A stretch of 64,000 nucleotides of DNA from positions 62,001 to 126,000 of the forward strand of contig NZ_BILY01000010.1 of the NCBI RefSeq assembly GCF_004000805.1, in the 5' to 3' direction. This DNA comes from Paenibacillus glycanilyticus NBRC 16618 (GTDB lineage Bacteria > Bacillota > Bacilli > Paenibacillales > Paenibacillaceae). This document shows positions 53,128-62,055 of the stretch, piece after piece; the first letter of the stretch is position 1; each line of letters starts with the position of its first letter. Below the pieces are notes generated by a model. That model did not search any database. It saw only the letters and a list, made by a program, of their open reading frames with translations, and was not told the origin of the DNA. The translations under genes and the position numbers were made by a program.

Positions 53128-53655
53128 TTACTGCAGCAGTTTGTCTACACGGGAATCGATGTCCTGCTCGCTCATCCCGCCTACAAATACATCCAGAATG
53201 GTCCCGTCCGGCTTGACAAAAAAGGTTGTCGGGTAGGATTCCAGCCCGTATTTCCGCTCCGTCTTTCGGTTCACGTCGCGCAATATCGGATAACTCAGGT
53301 CAAATCTGCGCACGAAGTTGTTAACCGTAAGCGTATCTTCGCTTAGGTTGATCGCAAGCACCTCAAGACCCGAGTCCTTCCATTTCTCGAACTGGCGCTC
53401 GAATTCCGGCATTTCCTTCACGCAAGGCGGGCAGAAGCTCCCCCAGAAGTTAATGACAACGGCCTTGCCTTTATAATCGGAAAGATTGTGCGTATTGCCC
53501 TGCAAATCGGCCAGCGTAAACTCGGGCGGCTGTTCCCCGATCTTCGGGATCCCTTCGTCCCTAGCGGCGAATAGGGTATTGCCAATGGCATATCCGCCTA
53601 CAACTAGCACGGCAAGCAGAATGACAATTTGCACCGTTTTTCGATACTTGCCCAT
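53128..53655 (-). CDS. resA: Thiol-disulfide oxidoreductase ResA
   Basis: Membrane-anchored extracytoplasmic thioredoxin that reduces apocytochrome c cysteines. 175 residues: N-terminal anchor (about 9-26), then a TlpA-like domain with active site WGSFCPPCVKEMPEF. B. subtilis ResA has CEPC, so the first variable residue differs (Pro for Glu); that glutamate is not essential to the fold. cis-Pro loop SYPTTFF present. Confidence 0.95.
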   Translation of the reverse strand: MGKYRKTVQIVILLAVLVVGGYAIGNTLFAARDEGIPKIGEQPPEFTLADLQGNTHNLSDYKGKAVVINFWGSFCPPCVKEMPEFERQFEKWKDSGLEVLAINLSEDTLTVNNFVRRFDLSYPILRDVNRKTERKYGLESYPTTFFVKPDGTILDVFVGGMSEQDIDSRVDKLLQ

Positions 53656-53746
53656 TCCCGTCCCATCACCTACATTTCACCATTGATGTCAGCTAATAAT
53701 ACACTCATTATAACGAAAAATGGGCGGCAATAACCGCTGCCGCCGT

Positions 53747-54490
53747 TTACTTTTTATGAACTTTATGTGTCTTGCGAGCCTGGTCCCGAAGCTCCTTAAC
53801 CTCAACCGGAGTAAGGTGTCTGAACTGTCCTCTGGCTAGCGTGCGAAGACCAAGTTCGCCGAATTTCACGCGTCTCAGCTTCAGAACCGGATGCTTGATC
53901 GCATCAAACATGCGGCGCACCTGACGATTGCGTCCCTCGTAGATCGTAATGCGGATGGTCGACATATTTTTCTCTTCGTCGATATCCTGATATTCGACCT
54001 CCGCTGGCGCCGTCATGCCATCCTCCAGCATAACGCCCTTCTTCAGCTGATCCAGAAGCGATCCGTGCGGTACGCCTTTTACGGTTGCGTAATAGGTCTT
54101 AGGCACGTGATGACTCGGATGCGTAAGGAGGTTAGCGAACTCCCCGTCATTCGTAAGAAGCAGCAGTCCTTCCGTATCGTAATCCAAACGTCCGACCGGA
54201 TACACGCGCTCTCTGATGCCGGGCAAAAAATCAGCCACCACTTTGCGCCCTTGCGGATCCTTGGCGCTTGTGATGACACCTCTTGGTTTGTTCAGCATCA
54301 AATAGATTTTTTTCTCGCTGCGGATCGGCTTGCCATTCACCGTAATTTCATCCGTTGCCGGATCCGCTTTTACTCCGAGCGTCGTCACTTTCTCGCCATT
54401 GACCTCAACGGCACCGGCAAGAATAAGCTCTTCGCATTTTCGACGGGATGCGACGCCCGCTTGCGCTAATATTTTCTGTAAACGTTCCAA
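53747..54490 (-). CDS. rluB: 23S rRNA pseudouridine synthase B
   Basis: S4-domain pseudouridine synthase of the RsuA/RluB family. About 247 residues: S4 domain at 1-60 (QKILAQAGVASRRKCEELI) and the catalytic domain with GRLDYDTEGLLLLTNDG (catalytic Asp). I place the start at TTG 54490 because GAGGTGAAAGCA precedes it and homologues begin ERLQK; in-frame ATGs up to 54538 remain possible. Confidence 0.93.
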   Translation of the reverse strand: MERLQKILAQAGVASRRKCEELILAGAVEVNGEKVTTLGVKADPATDEITVNGKPIRSEKKIYLMLNKPRGVITSAKDPQGRKVVADFLPGIRERVYPVGRLDYDTEGLLLLTNDGEFANLLTHPSHHVPKTYYATVKGVPHGSLLDQLKKGVMLEDGMTAPAEVEYQDIDEEKNMSTIRITIYEGRNRQVRRMFDAIKHPVLKLRRVKFGELGLRTLARGQFRHLTPVEVKELRDQARKTHKVHKK

Positions 54491-54545
54491 TGCTTTCACC
54501 TCAACCTCCATCATAACGATATGGGAGGGAAAGCACAAGCGCGAG

Positions 54546-55079
54546 CTACTTGAATATGTACATGCAGATCATAATTGCGGCCAAAAATCCGACTAAATCC
54601 GAGAATAAGCCCACTTTTAACGCGTATTTGGTCTTGCGGATGCCAATGGCGCCAAAATAAACCGTCAGCACGTAAAGGGTTGTATCCGTGCTGCCTTGAA
54701 TCGTGGACGCAATGCGGCCAATCATGGAATCCGGTCCATGCGTGGCGATAAGATCGGCCGTAAATGCAAGCGAGCCCGCTCCCGTAAGCGGCCGCAAAAT
54801 GCCTAGAGGCAAAACTTCCGTCGGAATACTGAGCCAATCAAACAACGGACGCACGGCGCCAAGCATCAAATCCATGGCGCCAGACGCGCGGAACATACTG
54901 ATGGCTACCATCATGCCAACCAAGGAGGGAATTATGTTAATGGCCGTGCCAAAGCCGTCTTTTGCGCCTTCTACAAAGGTTTCGTAGACAGGGACTTTCC
55001 GGAATGCCGCATATAAAGGAATAAATACGATAATGGCGGGAATAAGCCAAGCCGAAACGCGGGTAAACCACTCAAACAC
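54546..55079 (-). CDS. spmB: Spore maturation protein B
   Basis: Membrane protein needed with SpmA for spore core dehydration. GTG start at 55079 (GGGAGGTG upstream) gives 177 residues, the B. subtilis size. Motifs: NIIPSLVGMMVAISMFRASG and GSTDTTLYVLTVYFG. A longer in-frame start at 55277 lies inside spmA and was rejected. The start overlaps the end of spmA by 8 bases. Confidence 0.94.
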   Translation of the reverse strand: MFEWFTRVSAWLIPAIIVFIPLYAAFRKVPVYETFVEGAKDGFGTAINIIPSLVGMMVAISMFRASGAMDLMLGAVRPLFDWLSIPTEVLPLGILRPLTGAGSLAFTADLIATHGPDSMIGRIASTIQGSTDTTLYVLTVYFGAIGIRKTKYALKVGLFSDLVGFLAAIMICMYIFK

Positions 55080-55773
55080 GATCGCCACCTCCCTTAACCG
55101 TCGAGACGGCCGATATCGGAGGATCCATGGCAGTATGAGCCGGCAATGCCTTGCCGGATGTTTTATCCGAGGTGTATTGTTTATTTGCCGGAGGCGGTCC
55201 CGACCTCCTGCGGTACCATCGGTCCGCAAGAATAGCGGCGCCTGTCGCAACAAAGGTTGCCGCAAGCGTCGTACCAACGATCTCCGCAGGATTAGCCGAA
55301 CCGTAATTCATCCGGATTGCAATTAAAGTAGTAGGAACAAGCGTAATGCTGGACGTATTTAACGCAAGAAGCGTGCACATAGCGGGCGTTGCCGTCTCTT
55401 GATCCGGATTAAGCTTTTGCAGCTCCTGCATGGCTTTAATCCCCATTGGCGTGGCGGCATTGCCTAATCCGAACAGATTAGCGCTCAGGTTGCTCATTAT
55501 ATAGCCCATTGCCGGATGATTGGCCGGAACGTCCGGGAATAACCAGCGTACAACCGGACTCAACAGCTTGGCCATTTTTTTCAGCACCCCTGCATCCTCC
55601 GCAATCCGCATCATCCCCAGCCAGAATACCATAATGCTGATTAACCCGAAGCTGATGGTCACCCCGGATTTGGCGCCATCGAATGCCGCCTGCGTCACCG
55701 CATCAATCCGTCCGTTAACAGCCGCCACAACCACGCTTACAACAATAAAAAACAACCATATCCAGTTCACCAT
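55072..55773 (-). CDS. spmA: Spore maturation protein A
   Basis: Nucleoside-recognition (Gate) domain membrane protein, partner of SpmB. 233 residues from ATG 55773 (GGGAGGTAAGCC upstream), with GLGNAATPMGIKAM and MCTLLALNTSSITLVPTTLI. It is about 37 residues longer than B. subtilis SpmA because of a polar C-terminal tail (SGPPPANKQYTS...GGGDRV) that includes the spmB ribosome site. Confidence 0.94.
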   Translation of the reverse strand: MVNWIWLFFIVVSVVVAAVNGRIDAVTQAAFDGAKSGVTISFGLISIMVFWLGMMRIAEDAGVLKKMAKLLSPVVRWLFPDVPANHPAMGYIMSNLSANLFGLGNAATPMGIKAMQELQKLNPDQETATPAMCTLLALNTSSITLVPTTLIAIRMNYGSANPAEIVGTTLAATFVATGAAILADRWYRRRSGPPPANKQYTSDKTSGKALPAHTAMDPPISAVSTVKGGGDRV

Positions 55774-55870
55774 AATTGGCTTACCTCCCCCGATTAGCCA
55801 AGCGTAAACGGCTGCAATAAGCAGCATTCGTTTCGCGTGCGAAATACAAGCCGTGTAAATGGCCTATATT

Positions 55871-57052
55871 TCAAAATAGTGCACCGATAACAGCAGTTAT
55901 CGAATGTATGAAGCTTTCATGCCCTCTGGAAGCTTTTTTGTAATCGAGAAGCAATGCGGCATCCGACATCGGCTTGCGTTCGGGCAGGCTCATTCTCGCG
56001 CTTCCGATATCGTAAACGGGAATGGATCCGATTTTCTTTTCGTTTAAATACCATTCAAGCGCACCGCGTTCCCCAAGCTTATAGTTCATCGTTGCCATAT
56101 CAAGAACGACCAGCCGAGATTGCAGACTGCCCCGCTCCTCTTCGGCTAACGGATAATAAAAGGAATTACCTACGGCTAACGGATACCCGGCAATCGATTG
56201 ACCTTTGCTTGCCACTTCCATCAGCGGATAATGTTTAAAGCCCCAGTCCAGCATCTGACTGTGATCTACCCAGTCGTCGCGGTCATTCAGGGTAACGGCA
56301 GCCAGCTGCTGTCCGTTACGTGTCGCCGAGCTGACCAGACAGCGCAGCGCTTTTTTGGTATAACCCGTTTTAACGCCATCCGCACCCTCATACATCGCCA
56401 GCATTTTGTTTTTGTTCGTCCAGCTGTATTGCCACTTCTCATGAGGATTCGGAACGCTTTTGACCTTGGTGCTCACGATTTCGGCAAATACGGGATTACG
56501 GAGCGCGTATGCCGTCAGCTTGGCAAGGTCATTGGCGGATGAGTAATGTCCTTCTGCATCCAGACCATGCGGGTTTTTGAATTGGGTATTCGTCAAACCA
56601 AGCATTTCGGCTTTCTCGTTCATAAGATGGACAAAACCTTCCTCCGAGCCTCCTACATGCTCGGCGATTGCCGTCGCCGCATCATTGCCTGAACGCAGCA
56701 TAAGACCGTATAGCATATTGAGAAGGGTCATTTCCTCGCCCAGCTGCAGATAAATGGAAGAGCCTTCTTTGCCAACTGCTCTGTTGCTTGTCTTCACTTG
56801 ATCTGACAGTTTGCCATGCTCGATCGCAACAATCGCCGTCATGATTTTGGTCAGACTGGCAATTCGCATCGATTGGTCTCCATTCTCGCTATAAAGAATT
56901 CTGCCCGACTTCACATCAACCAACGCCGAGGCATTTGCGCTTGTGCGATACGGATTTGGCGCCGCGTGCACGGGTGCTGTAAAGCTTGTCCCCCAAATCA
57001 AACTTGCCGCCCATAAGGCGATTCCTATTCGGCGAAGCTGTCTTCCTATCAC
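55871..57052 (-). CDS. dacB: Sporulation D-alanyl-D-alanine carboxypeptidase (DacB/DacF type)
   Basis: Penicillin-binding protein 5-like enzyme that trims cortex peptides. About 393 residues from GTG 57052, with a signal peptide (to about residue 30), SLTK (Ser66, Lys69), SGN and KTG motifs, and a C-terminal hydrophobic stretch that may anchor it. AAAGGAG precedes the GTG. The dacB-spmA-spmB order is that of the B. subtilis sigma-E operon. Confidence 0.93.
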   Translation of the reverse strand: MIGRQLRRIGIALWAASLIWGTSFTAPVHAAPNPYRTSANASALVDVKSGRILYSENGDQSMRIASLTKIMTAIVAIEHGKLSDQVKTSNRAVGKEGSSIYLQLGEEMTLLNMLYGLMLRSGNDAATAIAEHVGGSEEGFVHLMNEKAEMLGLTNTQFKNPHGLDAEGHYSSANDLAKLTAYALRNPVFAEIVSTKVKSVPNPHEKWQYSWTNKNKMLAMYEGADGVKTGYTKKALRCLVSSATRNGQQLAAVTLNDRDDWVDHSQMLDWGFKHYPLMEVASKGQSIAGYPLAVGNSFYYPLAEEERGSLQSRLVVLDMATMNYKLGERGALEWYLNEKKIGSIPVYDIGSARMSLPERKPMSDAALLLDYKKASRGHESFIHSITAVIGALF

Positions 57053-57135
57053 GTCTTTCGCTGCTCCTTTCCTATCGTCAGCCCTCACCTTGTACAGTAT
57101 ATGCTTAGAAGGGGCAAATTAAGACATGCCCTAAA

Positions 57136-57162
57136 ACGAAAAACTGCCCTTGCGGGCAGTTT
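57136..57162 (-). terminator. Intrinsic terminator after ytfJ
   Basis: Minus-strand AAACTGCCC, 4-nt loop, GGGCAGTTT followed by TTCGTTTT. Confidence 0.87.
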
Positions 57163-57164
57163 CC

Positions 57165-57644
57165 CTAGATGAGGGTGTCGTTACCATCTGTGATATAGTC
57201 ATGATGTTCATGTTTGTTGGCTGATGTCCTGAACATATGCTGCACTTTATCGAATACGACAGGAGCCGAATCGATAATGCGCTCCATCAGATGCGTTTGG
57301 TTATCAAGCGGTACAATCTTCACGCCATGCGTGCCAACCACAAGAAAGGCAATTGGGGTAATCGAGACGCCTCCGCCGCTGCCGCCGCCAAACGGACCCG
57401 CAACCCCGGCATTATGATGGTTGTGGCCATCGGATGACGACGACGAGTGATCATGCGAAGTTGAACCGTCAAAGCGGATATCGCTGCCGCCAGCCACGAA
57501 GCCGAAGCCAACCTTGGAGATCGGCATAATAATGCTGCCGTCCGGCGTTTGAACAGGATCGCCGACGATCGTGTTAACGTCGACCATCTCTTTGATATTT
57601 TCCATTGCGGTCTGCATGAGGCCTTGAATCGGATGTTCTGGCAT
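57165..57644 (-). CDS. ytfJ: GerW-family sporulation protein (YtfJ)
   Basis: 159 residues from ATG 57644 with CAGGAGG upstream. Conserved family parts are HPIQGLMQTAMENIKEMVDVNTIVGDPV and IPISKVGFGFVAGGSD. Between them and ITPIAFLVVG lies an insert rich in His, Ser and Gly (about 85-115). Implicated in spore germination in Bacillus. The stop lies inside the terminator region. A longer in-frame start at 57749 was rejected. Confidence 0.9.
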   Translation of the reverse strand: MPEHPIQGLMQTAMENIKEMVDVNTIVGDPVQTPDGSIIMPISKVGFGFVAGGSDIRFDGSTSHDHSSSSSDGHNHHNAGVAGPFGGGSGGGVSITPIAFLVVGTHGVKIVPLDNQTHLMERIIDSAPVVFDKVQHMFRTSANKHEHHDYITDGNDTLI

Positions 57645-57778
57645 TGTGACTCCTCCTGAAGTGAATTTGTGTTTGTGCGTAAAGGATGAGGACTCGCCTA
57701 CACTTTTGGTATTCTGCTCATTCCGGTAACGGACTATGTATGAAACCAACCGTCAGTCTTGAATTAGCCCTAAGCGTT

Positions 57779-58468
57779 TTATGCTTTAAACAGCAAGCTT
57801 CGCCAAGCCTGAACGCCTTCTTTTGCATTCCTGAGGCGAACAAGGAGGTGCAAGCCTGCCATGATGGCATTGCCCAATCCAATTTTGGCGATACAATTCC
57901 ATTCCGTTCGGAAGCAAGCCTGCGCATACACGGGCTGCACATCCACTCTCGGCTCGGCCCTCAGCTTCACGAATTGGGATAACACGCCCAAGGTCGTTGT
58001 TTTGACCGACCAGAGCGCACCCGTCGCCATTGCTGTCCACATCGCATCTCCCGTGCCTACGGCAGTCGACCACTTCCACTCTTCCAGCCTGATCTTCGCT
58101 AACGTTTGTTTGGCCCAATGAGAGAGATTGTACGTCAATGCAGCGGCTCGTTTATATTTCTCGATTCCAGCCATTACGCGGTGAGTGTCAATTTCATCGT
58201 GCTTCTCGTCCTTGCTGCTCATACCGATGCTTGTACCCATTAAATGCTCATGCAGACGGATCGCCTTGCCGCTGAAATCAATCGAGCGAATCTTCAGCTT
58301 ATAGCGCAATAATCCGAAGAGCGCCTTGAAATTGATCTCGATGTCGTCATTTTCCCCATCGCGTCTCATCTCTCCCTGGATCGTAACCGGCGATACCAAG
58401 GCAATGAGAAGGAAAAGCACAATAATGAGACCGGCCGCGAGTACCCAAATATACGGATAACCGATCAT
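57779..58468 (-). CDS. ytfI: DUF2953 protein (YtfI-like)
   Basis: 229 residues: an N-terminal membrane helix (about 8-28) then a soluble domain beginning VTIQGEMRRDGENDDIEINFKALFGLLRYKLKI, the DUF2953 start, and WKWSTAVGTGDAMWTAMATGALW. It is upstream of ytfJ as in B. subtilis. Function unknown, probably sporulation. Confidence 0.85.
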   Translation of the reverse strand: MIGYPYIWVLAAGLIIVLFLLIALVSPVTIQGEMRRDGENDDIEINFKALFGLLRYKLKIRSIDFSGKAIRLHEHLMGTSIGMSSKDEKHDEIDTHRVMAGIEKYKRAAALTYNLSHWAKQTLAKIRLEEWKWSTAVGTGDAMWTAMATGALWSVKTTTLGVLSQFVKLRAEPRVDVQPVYAQACFRTEWNCIAKIGLGNAIMAGLHLLVRLRNAKEGVQAWRSLLFKA

Positions 58469-58593
58469 TCCATGCTTCCTCCAGCTTTATGAAAAATAGG
58501 TTACTTGTAGTATGGCTTGGCTATCGGATTTCATGCACCCCCTCAGAATACAAGGCTGTTAAGAGTAAATCTGGTAATGTTCTAGATTGATAG

Positions 58594-58636
58594 ACAAAAA
58601 AAATAAACCGTACAGATTAATCTGTACGGTTTATTT
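58594..58636 (-). terminator. Intrinsic terminator after metQ
   Basis: A perfect long palindrome (AAATAAACCGTACAGATTA with its complement), then TTTTTTTT on the minus strand. Confidence 0.9.
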
Positions 58637-58645
58637 AACGAACGA

Positions 58646-59494
58646 TTATTTAAACGCCGGAACGATTGCCCCCGCATATTTGTCTTCGATAAATTTCTTC
58701 ACATCCGGGGATTGCAGAGCCGCAGCCAGCTTCTTCATGGCATCGGAATCTTTGTTGTCCGGACGGGCTACCAGAATATTTACGTATGGCGAATCGCTGC
58801 CTTCGATGAATATTGCATCCTTCGTAGGAACAAGATCCGCTTCAAGCGCAAAGTTGGAGTTGATCAGAGCAAGATCGACTTCACCCAAAACGCGCGGAAG
58901 AGTAGCGGCTTCTACCTCGGTAATTTTCAGGTTTTTCGGATTTTCGGTAATGTCGTGCACGGTTGCGGATACGCCTACGCCGTCTTTCAGCTTGATCACA
59001 TTATTAGCGGCAAGCAGCTGAAGCGCGCGGCCGCCGTTGGTCGGGTCATTCGGAATAACCACTTTAGCGCCGTCTTTCAGTTCATCCGCGCTTTTGATTT
59101 TTTTGGAATAAGCGCCCATTGGCTCAATGTGAACGCCCGCAACGCTTACAAGGTCGTAACCTTTGTCTTTGTTGAATTGGTCAAGGTACGGCGTGTGCTG
59201 GAAGAAGTTTGCGTCCAGTTCTTTCTCGTACAATTGCGTATTCGGCTGAATATAGTCGTTGAATTCCATGACTTCAAGATTAATGCCTTGTTCCTTCAAG
59301 GCAGGCTTGATGAAATTAAGAATTTCAGCATGCGGTACCGGCGTTGCGCCAACCTTCAAGGTTACTTCTTTTACTTCATTGCCGCCATTGCCGGCAGAAG
59401 TGTTGTTCGTGCCGTTCTCTTCTTTCTTAGCGCCGCATGCGGATAACGCGATGACAAGCGTAAGGGCAAGCAGGATAAAACCAAATTTCTTCAT
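58646..59494 (-). CDS. metQ: Methionine ABC transporter binding lipoprotein
   Basis: NlpA/MetQ receptor, about 282 residues. Lipobox LSACGAKK with the acylated Cys near 20, then VTLKVGATPVPHAEILNF, YIQPNTQLYEKELDANFFQHTPYLDQF and VSVAGVHIEPMG. ATG 59494 follows GAGGAAAGG. Last gene of metN-metI-metQ, 45 bases after metI. Confidence 0.95.
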   Translation of the reverse strand: MKKFGFILLALTLVIALSACGAKKEENGTNNTSAGNGGNEVKEVTLKVGATPVPHAEILNFIKPALKEQGINLEVMEFNDYIQPNTQLYEKELDANFFQHTPYLDQFNKDKGYDLVSVAGVHIEPMGAYSKKIKSADELKDGAKVVIPNDPTNGGRALQLLAANNVIKLKDGVGVSATVHDITENPKNLKITEVEAATLPRVLGEVDLALINSNFALEADLVPTKDAIFIEGSDSPYVNILVARPDNKDSDAMKKLAAALQSPDVKKFIEDKYAGAIVPAFK

Positions 59495-59539
59495 TTCCCT
59501 TTCCTCCATCTTCTGTATGTTGCTTCTATGATGTCCACC

Positions 59540-60217
59540 TTACTTCCGGCTGAACCGGCGAACCAAATGGTCGCCTGCCATCTGCAGGAGTTGAACCAAA
59601 ATAATGAGCATGGCTACCGTTACGATCATAACGCTAAGCTGGAATCTTTGATAACCGTAGCGCAGGGCAAGATCACCTAGCCCGCCGCCGCCAATAACGC
59701 CGGCCATCGCCGTATAAGATACAAGCGTAACGGCCGTAATCGTAATTCCCGCCAGCAAGCCCGGTCTTGCTTCAAGCAGCAGGACGCGTCTGACGATATC
59801 CCATCTGGAAGCGCCCATTGCCTGCGCTGCCTCAATAACTCCCTTGTCCACCTCGCGGAGAGACGTTTCAACCAACCTGGCGAAAAACGGCGCTGCCGCA
59901 ACGACAAGCGGCGGAATCGTGCCTTGTACGCCTAGCGTTGTACCGGTCAGGAGCTTTGTCATCGGCATGATCAGAATCATTAGAATGACAAACGGTACCG
60001 ACCGCAGGATATTAACAACAAACGATAATAAACCATACACGACAGGCTGTTCCAGCAGCTGCTTTCTGGAGGTCAGGAAAAGGATGATCCCGATTAACAA
60101 ACCGAGAATGACGGTAAATAGCAGCGAAGCGCCAATCATCGTCAAGGTGTCTTTGGTTGCCGGCCAAATATCTTCCCAGCGCACCTGGCTCCAGTCAATG
60201 TTCTGCTTCAGCATCAT
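59540..60217 (-). CDS. metI: Methionine ABC transporter permease
   Basis: 225 residues with five membrane helices and the permease EAA loop ETSLREVDKGVIEAAQAMGASRWDIVRRVLL. Overlaps metN by 4 bases. Known as metP in B. subtilis. Confidence 0.95.
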   Translation of the reverse strand: MMLKQNIDWSQVRWEDIWPATKDTLTMIGASLLFTVILGLLIGIILFLTSRKQLLEQPVVYGLLSFVVNILRSVPFVILMILIMPMTKLLTGTTLGVQGTIPPLVVAAAPFFARLVETSLREVDKGVIEAAQAMGASRWDIVRRVLLLEARPGLLAGITITAVTLVSYTAMAGVIGGGGLGDLALRYGYQRFQLSVMIVTVAMLIILVQLLQMAGDHLVRRFSRK

Positions 60218-61209
60218 TTCAAATCACCTACTTCCAGCCCTTTCGCCCGAAGCTCGTCTAGCACCCTGTCAATTTCACCGTCATCGCCGATAAATTCGAT
60301 GACCAGCTGCCCATAGGGCGTATTTTTCATGCGGGAGACGGTTCCCTGCAGGATCGTAAATTGAACCGAGGTCGATTTGACTGCGTTAAACAGCAGCGGC
60401 TCGTACGTAATCTCGCCAACGTAGTTGATTTTGATAAGGCGGCCGCTCCTCGTGTCAATAAGCTCGCGCGGATCGAAGGAGTCCGCAATCTGGCTGACGA
60501 AATCCTTCGTAATCGAATGCTGCGGCTTCAGGAAGACATCGAGGACATCCCCCATCTCGACGATCTCGCCGCCGTCAATAACGGCAACGCGGTCGCAGAT
60601 TGCGCGGATCACATGCATCTCGTGCGTAATAAGCAGAATCGTGATGCCCAACTTTTGATTAATGTCCATCAGAAGCGACAGAATCGCGTTTGTCGTCTGC
60701 GGATCAAGCGCCGAGGTAGCCTCGTCGCACAGCAGCACATCCGGGTTGTTCGCCAGCGCTCTGGCGATCCCCACGCGCTGCTTCTGACCGCCCGAGAGCT
60801 GCGCCGGATATTTATCCGCATGCTGCTCCAGCCCTACAAGCTTAAGCAGCTCGTCGACCCGTTGTTTAACGGCTGTTCTTGGCAGCTTCGCAAGCTCAAG
60901 CGGAAACGCGATATTATCGCGCACAGTCGCCATCGACAAGAGATTAAAGTGCTGAAATATCATTCCGATTCTGCGGCGTTCCTTCTGCAGTTGCGTGGAC
61001 GACAGCCGGGTCAGCTCCACTTCGCCTACCTTCACCGTCCCCGACGTCGGGCGCTCCAGCAAATTCACGCAGCGGAGCAAAGTGCTCTTGCCTGCCCCGG
61101 AATGTCCGATAATGCCGAATATTTCACCTTTATTAATGGTCAGGCTTATATTTTTAACAGCTTCCACGCTATTTCCGTAAGTTTTTCTTATGTCCAGAAG
61201 CTCAATCAG
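60214..61209 (-). CDS. metN: Methionine ABC transporter ATPase, CTG start
   Basis: About 331 residues: ABC domain with Walker A GHSGAGKST (about 35-43), LSGGQKQRVGIARAL and VLLCDEATSALDP, then a C-terminal NIL/ACT-like regulatory domain (about 265-331). The N-terminal IELLDIRKTYG that all MetN proteins share is encoded upstream of the first ATG (61167). The codon before Ile is CTG at 61207-61209, with AGGAGG seven to eight bases before it. No ATG, GTG or TTG is in frame there before a TAG stop. Confidence 0.93.
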   Translation of the reverse strand: MIELLDIRKTYGNSVEAVKNISLTINKGEIFGIIGHSGAGKSTLLRCVNLLERPTSGTVKVGEVELTRLSSTQLQKERRRIGMIFQHFNLLSMATVRDNIAFPLELAKLPRTAVKQRVDELLKLVGLEQHADKYPAQLSGGQKQRVGIARALANNPDVLLCDEATSALDPQTTNAILSLLMDINQKLGITILLITHEMHVIRAICDRVAVIDGGEIVEMGDVLDVFLKPQHSITKDFVSQIADSFDPRELIDTRSGRLIKINYVGEITYEPLLFNAVKSTSVQFTILQGTVSRMKNTPYGQLVIEFIGDDGEIDRVLDELRAKGLEVGDLK

Positions 61210-61242
61210 TGGTATTACCTCCTGCTATCCATCGTATGCCAT

Positions 61243-61279
61243 TACAGCTAGAATCCCCTGTTCAAACAGGTTCATCCTT
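61243..61279 (-). promoter_or_regulatory. metN leader with short open frame
   Basis: After the promoter the RNA contains GGAAAGG, then ATG at about 61275, and a 16-codon frame (MNLFEQGILAVMAYDG) that ends TAG just before the metN ribosome site, in the same frame as metN. CCTGTT/AACAGG forms a small hairpin in it. A leader peptide is possible but unproven. No S-box or T-box consensus is present. Confidence 0.35.
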
Positions 61280-61310
61280 TCCTTTAAAAAAAGGACAACC
61301 GCCATTATAA
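61275..61310 (-). promoter_or_regulatory. metN promoter (sigma-A type)
   Basis: Minus-strand GTGACA, 18-bp spacer, TATAAT, about 90 bases before the metN start codon. Exact edges are approximate. Confidence 0.65.
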
Positions 61311-61344
61311 CCAACTTTCAATGCAATTGTCACTAGATAAAAAA

Positions 61345-61387
61345 GTAAAAAGGTCCGTTATCCCGCTTCAGCGGGAAATAACGGACC
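61345..61387 (-). terminator. Intrinsic terminator after scpB
   Basis: Minus-strand GGTCCGTTAT and ATAACGGACC enclose CCCGCT/AGCGGG; followed by TTTTTACTTTTTT. Confidence 0.9.
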
Positions 61388-61434
61388 AATTGTTCAACAT
61401 TTCGACCATTCTTTAGAAAAACCTGACAATCCGG

Positions 61435-62055
61435 TTATTCCTTGTCGTCATGAACCGGAATAAACTCGTCAATCGTTGTTTGGCGTTCGCCCAGACGCTC
61501 GAACAGCATTTGCGTCTGTTCCTCGAGCGCCTCTTCGATATCGACTTGTTTAGGCTCCGGCAAGGCTTTAATATTCGGCAATCCAAAATAATCCAGGAAT
61601 GATTTCGTGGTTCCGTATAAAATCGGCCTGCCGATTGCCTCGGCCCGTCCGACCTCCTCAATTAAATCCTTGGACACAAGCGATTGAATCGCCCGATCGC
61701 TCTTGACGCCCCGGATCTCCTCAATATCGATACGGGTTATCGGCTGGCGATAGGCCACAATGGATAAGGTCTCAAGCGCAGCCTGCGACAGCTGGGAACG
61801 CGTAGGCGTATACGCCATGCGTTCAAAGTAGGCGGCATGGTCCGGATTTGTGGTCATCCGGTACGCCCCGGCTACCTCCGTTACCTGCACCCCGCGCTGC
61901 TCGCGAGACAGATCCCTGTGAAGGTCGTACACAAGATCCGCTGCCAGATCAGCCTCAAGCTGCAAAATATCGGCTAACTGCCGTTTGTTTAGTCCTTCGT
62001 CGCCCGCCATGAATAACAGGCCTTCAATAATCGATTTCAACTTCGGATAATCCAT
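61435..62055 (-). CDS. scpB: Segregation and condensation protein B
   Basis: Kite subunit of the SMC-ScpAB condensin. About 206 residues with tandem winged-helix domains: [23 protein letters not shown] and [29 protein letters not shown]. I use ATG 62055 ([10 protein letters not shown]); an in-frame start at 62097 adds 14 residues. The start lies inside the end of scpA. Confidence 0.94.
   Translation of the reverse strand: [206 protein letters not shown]

Noticed and set aside
61210..61345. S-box (SAM riboswitch) in front of metNIQ
   Set aside because: The leader is only about 60-100 nt and lacks the S-box core; there is no terminator between promoter and metN.
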